Assembly (NCBI GenBank): GCA_963777165.1
Contig: CAVZPO010000012.1
Span: 1 to 64,000, forward strand
Reading direction: 5' to 3'
Source: DYJB01 sp963777165
GTDB taxonomy: Bacteria; Chloroflexota; Anaerolineae; Anaerolineales; E44-bin32
DNA: 64,000 bases
The notes under the pieces were generated by a model that ran no database searches, had not been told where the DNA came from, and worked only from the letters and a program-made list of their open reading frames with translations. Below are positions 54,040 to 62,578 of this stretch, in pieces (the stretch's first letter is position 1; each line of letters starts with the position of its first letter). The translations under genes and the position numbers were made by a program.

Positions 54040-56840
54040 CGCCGACTCCCTCCTTTCTTCTGACGCAACGAATCCAATTGCTGCACGATTGCCTTGCGGA
54101 TCCAATCCAAGGAATAGACCGCCAGGGCGAACGGAGCCAGGAGCAGCCACACCCCCGGCGGGATCGGTACCAGCCCGAAGGCCGAACGCAGGCCGGGGAG
54201 GTAGACGAGCGCCAGTGCGATCAGCACCTCGGCGGCGACGGCAGCCAGCAGCGCGGGGTTGCTCAGCCAACCGAGCAGCCGGCCGCGTTCGAGCTCGGTC
54301 CGGCAGGCGAAGGCATTCCCGACCTGCGCCATCACGACGCCGGCGAAGAATACGCTGCTCGCCAGCAGTGGGACATCCGAAGCCGACCACTGCAGGGGAT
54401 TGAGGGCCACCAGCCATGGCCATGCCGGGAGGCCGACGGCGACCCCCAACCCGAACGCGGAATACACCAGTGCGAAGGCGCCCCAGCACAGCGCCGCCTC
54501 GATCACGCCCAGCCACAGGAATGCCCGCAGAAAGAGGCGGGTATCCAGCAGCGGCGCGTTCCGCCTGCGAGGCGGCCTGCGCATGACGTTCGGCTCGGGC
54601 CGCTCGGCGCCCAGCGCCAGCGCCGGCAGGATGTCGGTCCCCAGGTCGATGGCCAGGATTTGGGCCACGGTCAGCGCCAGCGGGAACCCGAACTGTGCCG
54701 CCAGCACGAACGGGATCAGCTGCGGGACATTACTGGCGAAGATGTAGGTGGAGAACTTGCGCAGGTTGTCGAAGACCGCCCGTCCCTCCTCGAGGGCTGT
54801 GGCGATCCCCGAGAAGTCATCGTTCGTCAACACCAAATCGGCGGCTTCCTTGGCCACGTCGGTCCCGATGCGGCCCATGGCGATCCCGATGTCCGCCTTG
54901 CGCAGGGCCGGAGCGTCATTGACTCCATCGCCGATCACCGCCACCACCTCGCCCAGCTCCTGGAAGGCCGTCACCAGCCGCAGCTTGTGTTCCGGAGCCA
55001 TGCGGGCAAACACCACTTCGTCGGCGCCGATCGTCTGGCGCAACTGGACATCTGTCATCCGGTCGAGCTCGGCGCCGGTCAGGATTCGCGGTTGGCCGGC
55101 CGCGAGCATCCCGATACGGCGAGCCACCGACTCGGCCGTCAATCCGTAGTCGCCGGTGATCATCACCATCCGGATGCCGCCCTCGCGACAGCGATCGATC
55201 GCCCCGGTGACTTCGGGGCGCGGCGGATCCATCATCGCCACCAGCCCCAGGAAGGTCAGGTCGTGCTCGACCTCCTCAATCGTGTAGGCTCCGACGCGCG
55301 GCGGCAGCTGACGCCGGGCAAGCGCCAGGACCCGGAGCGCCCCCCGCGCGTATTCGTCGTTCGCCTCCAGGATCGCCTTGGCCGTCTCCGGGTCGAGCGG
55401 CCGGTCTTCGCCCTCCACCTGCAGGCGGCTGCACAACTGCAGCACCTCGCGCGGCGCGCCCTTGACAAACGCCAGCTCCTCTCGCCCGACGCGATGGATG
55501 GTCGTCATGCGTTTGCGTCGGGCATCGAACGGCAGCTCGTGCACACGCGGCAGGGCTTCTGCCAGTCGGTCCTCGTCCAGCCCGCCCTTGCGCGCCAAAA
55601 CGCGCATCGCCGCTTCGGTCTGATCGCCCAGGCAGGTCCACATCGGGTGGTCCGTGGACGGCGGGTTCAGCCTGGCATTGTTGCAGAGAGAGGCGGCGGT
55701 GAGCAGCAGCTCGAGGTCTTGGGCCAGCATCCCTTCGGGCAGGGGTTTGATACTCCCCTTGGGTTCGTAGCCGACGCCGGTCACGGTGAGCTGCTTGCCC
55801 CCCACCCACACCGAGCGAATGGTCATCTGATTCTGGGTCAGCGTCCCGCTCTTGTCGGTGCACACGACGGAAACCGATCCCAGCGTTTCCATCGTGGCCA
55901 GCTTGCGCACCAGCACGCCGCTCTGCCCCAGCCGCTGCACGGCGATCGCCAGCGAGAGGGTCACCAGCGGGGACAGCCCCTCGGGCACGGCGGCGACGAC
56001 GATGCCAATCGCCAACAGGAAGGCGTCGAGCCGCGGCAGGCCGACTTCGACCTCGCCGACGACGAAGACGATGATCCCCAGCAGCAGGGCGATCACGGCG
56101 ATGATTCGGGTGATGCGCCGCAGTTCGAGCTGCAATCCGCTGGGGGGCTCGCGTACGGCCTGGGTCAGCCGGGCGATGCGTCCGAACTGCGTCAGCATTC
56201 CCGTGGCGTAGATCACGGCGCGCGCAGTTCCGGAGACCACCGAGGTTCCGGCGAAGACCAGGTTCGGGCGCTCGAGCTCGGTCAGGCCGGGACGCAGGGA
56301 GGGCTCGCCCGACTTGCGCGCCGGCATCGCCTCGCCGGTCAGCGTCGTGTTGTTCGTCCGCAGGCCGAACTCTTCGACCACGCGGGCATCGGCCGGGATG
56401 TTGTCGCCTTCGGCCAGGACCAGGATATCCCCGGGCACAAGCTGCTGGGCCTCGATCTGCTTCTCTTCGGCCTCTCGCATGACACGCGCATGCGCCGGCA
56501 GCAACTTGCTGAGCGATTCCATCGCCTGCTCGGCACGGTACTCCTGCAAGAAGGAGAAGGCCGCGTTCATCAAGACGACGATCCAGATGACAATCCCGAT
56601 CGTGGGTCTCCCGCTGAGCAGCGCTAACGCCCCGGCGCCCCACAACAACAACGCCATCAGGTGCGTCAGGTGCCCCACGAGGTGACGCCAGAGAGGGTCC
56701 TTCGCCCCGGGTGCGAGCTGGTTGGGTCCGTACAGGGAGAGACGCGCCGCCGCCTCCCCGGAGGTCAGGCCTCCCGCGGAGGTCTCCAGAGCCTCGTAGA
56801 CCTCGGCGGGGCGGAGCGAATGCAGAGGAGTAGATTCCAC
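54036..56840 (-). CDS. Type II P-type cation-translocating ATPase
   Basis: The 934-residue ATPase has the phosphorylation motif CTDKSGTLTQNQ (Asp near 328), actuator TGEAMPARK, the M4 motif VAAVPEGLSPLV, TGDYGLTAESVA and the hinge VIGDGVNDAPALRKADIGIAMG. About 10 membrane helices. The PEGL in M4 is typical of IIA/IIC/IIB pumps (Ca2+, Na+/K+). No acidic residue that settles the ion can be read. It is downstream of the APC permease and upstream of TrkA, in one operon, so a role in K+ or Na+ balance is likely. Confidence 0.92.
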   Translation of the reverse strand: MESTPLHSLRPAEVYEALETSAGGLTSGEAAARLSLYGPNQLAPGAKDPLWRHLVGHLTHLMALLLWGAGALALLSGRPTIGIVIWIVVLMNAAFSFLQEYRAEQAMESLSKLLPAHARVMREAEEKQIEAQQLVPGDILVLAEGDNIPADARVVEEFGLRTNNTTLTGEAMPARKSGEPSLRPGLTELERPNLVFAGTSVVSGTARAVIYATGMLTQFGRIARLTQAVREPPSGLQLELRRITRIIAVIALLLGIIVFVVGEVEVGLPRLDAFLLAIGIVVAAVPEGLSPLVTLSLAIAVQRLGQSGVLVRKLATMETLGSVSVVCTDKSGTLTQNQMTIRSVWVGGKQLTVTGVGYEPKGSIKPLPEGMLAQDLELLLTAASLCNNARLNPPSTDHPMWTCLGDQTEAAMRVLARKGGLDEDRLAEALPRVHELPFDARRKRMTTIHRVGREELAFVKGAPREVLQLCSRLQVEGEDRPLDPETAKAILEANDEYARGALRVLALARRQLPPRVGAYTIEEVEHDLTFLGLVAMMDPPRPEVTGAIDRCREGGIRMVMITGDYGLTAESVARRIGMLAAGQPRILTGAELDRMTDVQLRQTIGADEVVFARMAPEHKLRLVTAFQELGEVVAVIGDGVNDAPALRKADIGIAMGRIGTDVAKEAADLVLTNDDFSGIATALEEGRAVFDNLRKFSTYIFASNVPQLIPFVLAAQFGFPLALTVAQILAIDLGTDILPALALGAERPEPNVMRRPPRRRNAPLLDTRLFLRAFLWLGVIEAALCWGAFALVYSAFGLGVAVGLPAWPWLVALNPLQWSASDVPLLASSVFFAGVVMAQVGNAFACRTELERGRLLGWLSNPALLAAVAAEVLIALALVYLPGLRSAFGLVPIPPGVWLLLAPFALAVYSLDWIRKAIVQQLDSLRQKKGGSRR

Positions 56841-56874
56841 GGTCGGTGACCGGCCGCAAGGCCGGTGACTCCGG

Positions 56875-58716
56875 TCAGTCCGGACTGGAGGTGTCGGACT
56901 CCTGTCCGCCCTCGGGTGTGCTCTTGGGTGCAGGCGCCGGCGGGGCTTCCTGGGTCAGGTAGCGCAGCAGGATGGAGGGCGCCTCAGGATGGTCGATATG
57001 CAGGGCGTGATCGTAGTCGCCGGCGACGACAGGCTTCTCGAAGCGGACCGGCCGGCGCACACCGAACAGGTCCCAGAAGCGGGAGACCGCCTGAAGGACC
57101 TGGTAGCGGTACTCCTGCATCTTCAGCGACTGCCACTCAACGATGGACGCCATCCCGCCCTGGACACGGGCCTTTGTCCGAACGATTCGGAAGATGGCCT
57201 CCGGGTCGCGGAATCCCATCGGCGCTACCAGCAATCCATGGGCCGTGAGGATCAACAACGAGAATGTGATCAGCACAACCCAGCCGCCCTCCGACCACTT
57301 GCCCACGATCTGGCCGACGAAGACCAAGGCGGCCAGGAACCGGCGGCCAGGCGGCCGCGCCGCGCACCCCAAACGTGCGGCTCGCGCCGGTGTCAGTGTG
57401 CAGGATGTGCTGACGGATGGCCAGGCCCATGACCATGATCGGCATGAAGACGCCCACGCCGTAGTACGGGACGGCGAGCGTCGTCTGCCCACGAACGACG
57501 AACTGGATCAAGACCGCGGCGATGAAGCCCGCCGTCACCGATCGGGTGAACGTCCCGCCCTTGTTGCGGTAGACGACAATCTCGGGAATCTCGCCGATGG
57601 CGACGTCGCGCCAGGCCGTCGCCTGCAGGTCCTGGAAGGCGGTCATCGAGGCGAAGGCCAGCAGAGCAACGGCCAGGATCTGATAGGACCAGAAGAGGAG
57701 GATCCCCCCGGGGATCTGGCTGAATCCAATGAACGCCAGATTACCGACTAGCGACCGGCCGAGGGTGCCGTCAAACACATTGAAGCGGATGGCGAAGGAC
57801 GCCAGGAAGAACGTGGTCACGCCGCCGTAGAACAGGAAGCGAGGTCTGCACCACTCGGCCGATGCCCGACTTGCCGCTGTAGAAGTTCCACAAGGCGCGA
57901 AGGCGGGGCAGGTGCTTCTTTCCCCAGCGCACCAGGGAGAAGTCCTCGTCCTTGACGAACTGGATCCCATTCGACATCGCCTCCAGCCCGCTCAGCGCGA
58001 CCATGCCCTTCATGGAGGCCGTCAGCAGGTGGTACAGCGCCTGTCCCAGGCTCGTGGCGGACTGGACGGCTCCTCATGGCGGCAGCGCGGCGACGCCCTG
58101 CGAACTGGCCAGGACCAGCCCGATGGCCATGGTCACGGTGAGCAGGACGAAGATACCCAGCGGCGGTGAAGACCACCTGGGCCGACTCACCGCGGCCGCG
58201 GATCGTGAGATACCAGGTGATGGCGGCCAGGGCGGCGCCCATGGCAAATCGGCAGAACCACTGGATGGAGTAGGCGTTGGTGATCGAGAGCAGCTGTCGA
58301 CGCCCGAGAGCGTCGAGACGACGATGGTGAGGACGTAGTCCTGGATCAGCACCACCGCCACGATCAGGCTCAGTCCGGGTGACAGGTAGCGCATCGAGGC
58401 GGTGTACGATCCACCGCCCTCGTTGAAGATACCCAGGGAGTACATGTACAAGCGCACCAAAGACGAAGTTGGCCAGTGCGATGACGGCCACGGCGATGTA
58501 GCCGTACTTCTGCAGCCCGTAGGGGTGCAGCGCCCCCATCATCTCGCCGGTGGCGTAGAAGAAGGAAGTGAAGTAGTCGACGCCAAAGAGCGCTACGGCC
58601 GCCAGAAGGCCAATCTGGCCGGCGCCGTGGACCAGCGCATCTTCCTGCTTCTCGCGCGGCGCGGCTCTCCAGGCCAGGACGATGAACACGAGCAGCAGGC
58701 CAATGGAAAGCAGCAT
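56875..58716 (-). pseudogene. KimA-like APC permease P1, broken by multiple frameshifts
   Basis: Aligned by eye to the intact paralogue at 60127-61920, this gene starts MLLSIGLLLVFIVLAWRAAP and ends near SDTSSPD, but it changes frame about six times (around 58450, 58300, 58165, 58070, 57850 and 57355). Pieces such as GIFNEGGGSYTASMRYLSPG, TWYLTIRGRGES, FLFYGGVTTFFLASFAIRF and FVGQIVGKWSEGGWVVL are all there in different frames. Either a real pseudogene or a heavily misread gene. It lies 13 bases after the partner gene R1 and 34 bases before the ATPase. Confidence 0.75.
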
Positions 58717-58729
58717 CGAGGGGCTGGTC

Positions 58730-59890
58730 CTAGGCGCCGGGGCGTCGGCGAGGCGCAGGTTCGGCGAACGCCTGCAGGAGCAAATCGAGTTCCTCGATCA
58801 GGTGCCGGCGAGTCGACGGATCCAGGCGCGTGTCCTGCGCCACCTTGGCGGACTCCTCGCGGGCGGCGCGCACGACAAACGCCGGCACGAACATGATCCG
58901 GCCGGTGGGGATGACTTCGAAGTCGTGCGTCTTCATTTCGAGCGTCTGGTCATCAAAGAAAGGCAGGCTAAGGCTCAGCCCACGATTCAGGTCGTCCCGC
59001 TCGGCACGGCTCTTGATCGTCTGGATGATTTCGCGCGTCTCAAAGCGCGACAGAGCGCGCCCTTGATTCACCAGCTGGCCCAGCATCCCGTATCGCTTCG
59101 TCTGGTAGTCCTCGTCTGCCACCATGTACGGGGCCAACCCGACGGCCGCGTGCAAGATCCCGAGATAGCGCTGCATCGAGGCCACATGGGCCTCCGCCTC
59201 GGCGACCGAGCCCACGAGCAGATGATCCTGGTCGTCGAAAGCCACCCACTGAGGCAGGTAGAAGCGCAGCGCGGCCGGCACGTACGGGACCTGCAGCTCG
59301 CCACGGCCGGCATCCGCCTGCCCCTCTTCAGCGATCGCATCGGTCGCCTGGGTGATGGCTGAGACAACCTCCAGAGCATCCCCGGTCGGAATCGAAGGGA
59401 TGCCTTCGCCGTCATGCGTGACGTATCGGACCGAACGCCCGGAGGGAAGCATCGCATGGATCAAGTGACGGGCTGTAGCGTGACGTACCAGGCTGCCCGA
59501 CACCGCCACCGACAGAAGGGGGGACTGCTCGAGCTCGGAGAAGCGCTGGCGAATGGCCAGGCGCGTGTCGACCCTGGTCAGCCGGTCCATCAACCCGCCG
59601 ATCAGCTGTTCGCGAGCTTCGGGAGGTACGGGCTGCGGCTTAGCCTCGGTCCCGGTGCTCGGCTGGGTGACCACCTGGTCTGGCAAGGTGAATCGCACCT
59701 GTGGCGGGCGTTCGAGTGCAGACTGCGCCAGTTGAGTTGCCTGCGCCTGCAGAAAATGCTGCACCATCCGCGGCTGAGCTGAGAAGAGCGATTCGCGCTC
59801 CTCGAGCTCCCGCCGAAGATGGCTGGCGGGGTCGGGGGAATCTCCCCCGGGCACCGACGTTCCACCCCACGATCCTGTTCTATCAGTCAT
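58730..59890 (-). CDS. Unrecognised soluble partner protein R1 (upstream of permease P1)
   Basis: A 386-residue soluble protein (ATG at 59890) with no family I recognise. Polar N-terminal part with HLRRELEERESLFSAQP and a helical middle (LMDRLTRVDTRLAIRQRFSELE); a hydrophobic-rich centre (YVPAALRFYLPQWVAFDD); then a C-terminal domain, NRGLSLSLPFFDDQTLEM...IPTGRIMFVPAFVVRAAREE, shared with R2 (61964-62368). It lies 13 bases before P1 on the same strand, and R2 lies before P2 likewise, so a functional pairing with the permease is likely. Confidence 0.7.
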   Translation of the reverse strand: MTDRTGSWGGTSVPGGDSPDPASHLRRELEERESLFSAQPRMVQHFLQAQATQLAQSALERPPQVRFTLPDQVVTQPSTGTEAKPQPVPPEAREQLIGGLMDRLTRVDTRLAIRQRFSELEQSPLLSVAVSGSLVRHATARHLIHAMLPSGRSVRYVTHDGEGIPSIPTGDALEVVSAITQATDAIAEEGQADAGRGELQVPYVPAALRFYLPQWVAFDDQDHLLVGSVAEAEAHVASMQRYLGILHAAVGLAPYMVADEDYQTKRYGMLGQLVNQGRALSRFETREIIQTIKSRAERDDLNRGLSLSLPFFDDQTLEMKTHDFEVIPTGRIMFVPAFVVRAAREESAKVAQDTRLDPSTRRHLIEELDLLLQAFAEPAPRRRPGA

Positions 59891-60126
59891 CAGGCACCAT
59901 CTCGGCCCTTGGGTTGTTGTCACGCCGATGCGCGGGGGTCCGTGTGTCGTTCACGCGAGCCCTCCCCGCGTACGGTGCAGAGGCGCCCGGCGGGACGTCG
60001 TCCAGGGAAAGGCACTAAGCGGTAAGTTTACCCGAAATCATGCCCGCACGGAATCGACGGACGACCGCCTTGGGGTGGTGGTTCGTCGGTCCCCGGCGCA
60101 GCCAGGCCCGCGGGAGCTCTCGGCCC

Positions 60127-61920
60127 CTATCGGAGGGCGTCGGTCTCGACGGGTTCAGGAGGGTTGACCGGCTCCAGGAAGGGGAGCAACATCGAGGGAG
60201 CATTCGGGTCATCGACATGCAGGGCGTGGTCGTAGTCCCCGGCCGCAGCGGGTCTCTCAAACCGGACGGGCCGGCGAACGCCGAACAGTTCCCAGAAGCG
60301 GGCGAATGCCTGCAGGATTTCGTAGCGATACTCCTGCATCTTCAGAGACTGCCATTCGACGATTGAGGCCATGCCGCCCTGCACCCGTGCCTTCTCACGC
60401 ACAATGCGGAAGATCTGCTTCGGTTCTCGAAATCCAATGGGCGAGACGAGGATCCCGTGCGCGGTCAGCACAAGCAGCGAGAAGGAGATCAGGACGACCC
60501 AGCCGCCCTCCGCCCACTTGCCTGCAATCTGTCCCACGAAGACGAAGGCCGAGAGTCCGGCGGCGAACGCCGCACCGGCTGCCCCCCAGGTGCGCCGCCG
60601 GCCGGTGAAGGTCGCCAGGATGTGCTTGCGGATGGCCAACCCCATGACCATGATCGGCATGAAGACGCCGACGCCATAGTACGGCACCGCGAGGGTCGTG
60701 CGCCCGCGGACGACGAGCATGATCAGCACGGCGGCGATGAAGGTGATGGTCACCGAGCGGGTGAAGGTCCCGCGCCGGTCGCGGAAGATGATCACCTCGG
60801 GGATCTCGCCGATCGCAACGTCGCGCCACTCGGTCGCCTGCGCATCCTGCAACGCCGTCATCGAGGCGGCCGCCAGCAACGCCACAGCCAGGATCTGATA
60901 GATCCAGAACAACAGCGTCCCGCCCGGCACCTGGGTGAATCCAATGAACGAAAGATTGCCGACGAGCGAACGCCCGAACGTCCCATCGAAGACGTTGAAA
61001 TGCAGCGAGAAGTAGGTCAGGAACAACGTAGTCGCCGAGCCGTAGAACAGGAAGGCCGTCTGCACCACGCGACCGATCCCCGACTTCCCGCTGTAGAACA
61101 TCCACAGCCATTGCAGGCGCGGCGCATGCTGCTTGCCCCATCGCACCAATTTGAAGTCCTCATGCTTGAAGAACTGAATCCCGTTGGAGACCGCCTCCAA
61201 ACCGCTGAGGGCGACGATGCCCTTCATCGTCGCAGTGAGCATGTGATACAGCGCTTGCTGGACGCTGGGGTGCTCCACGATCTCGACCGGCGCCGGCGGC
61301 ACGCCTCGGCCGAGGGCCGTGAACAGGCCGACGGCCATCACGACCGTCAACTCCACGAACAATCCCAGGAGGATGAAGGTGATGAAGGACGATTCGCCCC
61401 GGCCGCGGATCGTCATATACCATGTGATGGCGGCCAGGCCGGCGCCGATCATGAAGTGCCAGGCCCAGTTGCGGCCGTACAGGTTGAGGATCGACAACAG
61501 TTGGTCCCCGCCGGAGAGCGCCGAGACGACGATCGTCAGCGTGTAGTCCTGGATCAGAACCACGGCCACCACCAGGCTCAATCCCGGCGTCAGGTAACGC
61601 ATGGAAGCCGTGTAGGATCCGCCGCCTTCGTTGAAGATACCGATGGCGAACAGATACAGCGCACCGAACACGAAGTTGGCCAGGGCGATGAAGGCCACGC
61701 CGATATAGGCGTACTTCTGCAGCCCGTATGGGTGCAGCGAACTCATCAGCTCGCCGGTGGCATAGTAGTACGAGGTGAAATAGTCGACTCCGAAGAGCGC
61801 CACCGCCGCGAGCAAGCCAATCTGGCCCGCGCCGTGAATGTGCGCATCTTCGGCGCGCTCCCGCGGCGCCGCTTTCCATGCCAGGAAGATGAAGACGATC
61901 AACAACCCCAGAGAAAACAT
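60127..61920 (-). CDS. KimA-like APC-superfamily permease P2 (intact)
   Basis: The 597-residue protein has about 12 hydrophobic segments and the APC transport core: LFGVDYFTSYYYATGE, then FNEGGGSYTASMRYLTPGLS, LIQDYTLTIVVSALSGG and VPYYGVGVFMPIMVMGL. The GGGSY...PG..QDY.LT pattern resembles the KimA/KUP-type K+ transporters (GGGAY...LVDYILT in KimA). A cytoplasmic C-terminal tail of about 130 residues follows (GGMASIVEWQSLKMQEY). With TrkA genes in the same operon, K+ import is the best guess; amino acid transport is the alternative. Confidence 0.83.
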   Translation of the reverse strand: MFSLGLLIVFIFLAWKAAPRERAEDAHIHGAGQIGLLAAVALFGVDYFTSYYYATGELMSSLHPYGLQKYAYIGVAFIALANFVFGALYLFAIGIFNEGGGSYTASMRYLTPGLSLVVAVVLIQDYTLTIVVSALSGGDQLLSILNLYGRNWAWHFMIGAGLAAITWYMTIRGRGESSFITFILLGLFVELTVVMAVGLFTALGRGVPPAPVEIVEHPSVQQALYHMLTATMKGIVALSGLEAVSNGIQFFKHEDFKLVRWGKQHAPRLQWLWMFYSGKSGIGRVVQTAFLFYGSATTLFLTYFSLHFNVFDGTFGRSLVGNLSFIGFTQVPGGTLLFWIYQILAVALLAAASMTALQDAQATEWRDVAIGEIPEVIIFRDRRGTFTRSVTITFIAAVLIMLVVRGRTTLAVPYYGVGVFMPIMVMGLAIRKHILATFTGRRRTWGAAGAAFAAGLSAFVFVGQIAGKWAEGGWVVLISFSLLVLTAHGILVSPIGFREPKQIFRIVREKARVQGGMASIVEWQSLKMQEYRYEILQAFARFWELFGVRRPVRFERPAAAGDYDHALHVDDPNAPSMLLPFLEPVNPPEPVETDALR

Positions 61921-61963
61921 GGCTACAACCCAATTTCCAACAAGGACATTCGCTGAGCCAGCA

Positions 61964-62368
61964 TCAGTTGCGGAAGGCGTCGGCTAGCCGCTCGAGCGCT
62001 TCGAGCATATGCTGCCTTGTGCTCTCGCTGATGCCGGACACCCGCCGGATGGCGGCGGCCTCGCGTTCGCACGCCAGCACGACAAAGGCCGGCACGAAGA
62101 GGACGCGCCCTCGCGGCACCACGATCATTCTGTGGTGGCGCAGTTCGAGCGCCACGTCATCGAAATACGGAAAGCGCAGCGACATGCCCCTGTTCAGCTG
62201 ACCACCAGCGGCCCGCCGCCGGACTTCGGCGACGAGCTCTTCGGTCCCCAGTCGCGCAAGCTCGCGACCAGCGGCGATCGAGGCAGAGATGCCTTCGCCG
62301 ATCTCCTGGCCAACGGTCGGCGTCAGCCAGGCTGGTCGGGATGCAGTGTCCGTTTGGACAGCGGTCAT
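61964..62368 (-). CDS. Unrecognised soluble partner protein R2 (upstream of permease P2)
   Basis: A 134-residue protein with a good ribosome site (GGAGGAG) before the ATG at 62368. Its C-terminal 75 residues, GMSLRFPYFDDVALELRHHR followed by RGRVLFVPAFVVLACEREAA, match the C-terminal domain of R1, so R2 is the short form of the family. No known domain is seen. It lies 43 bases before P2. Confidence 0.72.
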   Translation of the reverse strand: MTAVQTDTASRPAWLTPTVGQEIGEGISASIAAGRELARLGTEELVAEVRRRAAGGQLNRGMSLRFPYFDDVALELRHHRMIVVPRGRVLFVPAFVVLACEREAAAIRRVSGISESTRQHMLEALERLADAFRN

Positions 62369-62534
62369 CGCTTCGCTCCTCCGCCGCTGCCCGGCTCCCG
62401 GGATCGTCACCCGCAGACGGAATCGGGCGCGGTTGAGTCCTCGCCGCGCGCTTTGGATGCGTGCTGCGCCGGGCGGGCTAACGTAATCATCGCCACTCTA
62501 CCGTGTGGGAGTTAGGTCACAATAAAGATGGTGT

Positions 62535-62567
62535 CCAGTCGCATAAAGGACAAATAAAGGCGACTGG
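62535..62567 (-). terminator. Hairpin after permease P3
   Basis: CCAGTCGC and GCGACTGG form an 8-bp stem around a 17-base AT-rich loop with two ATAAAGG-like copies, 12 bases past the P3 stop. A T-rich stretch (TTTATTG) follows on the minus strand. It may end P3 transcription before R2. Confidence 0.5.
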
Positions 62568-62578
62568 ATTGTGAGGGG

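Noticed and set aside
54078..56627. 849-codon plus-strand frame opposite the P-type ATPase
   Set aside because: Antisense shadow, rich in His/Gln/Arg with no domain; the ATPase motifs are on the minus strand.
59924..60126. c-di-AMP (ydaO-type) riboswitch, expected for KimA-like genes
   Set aside because: The gap before R1 shows no recognisable conserved blocks by eye; a covariance search would be needed.
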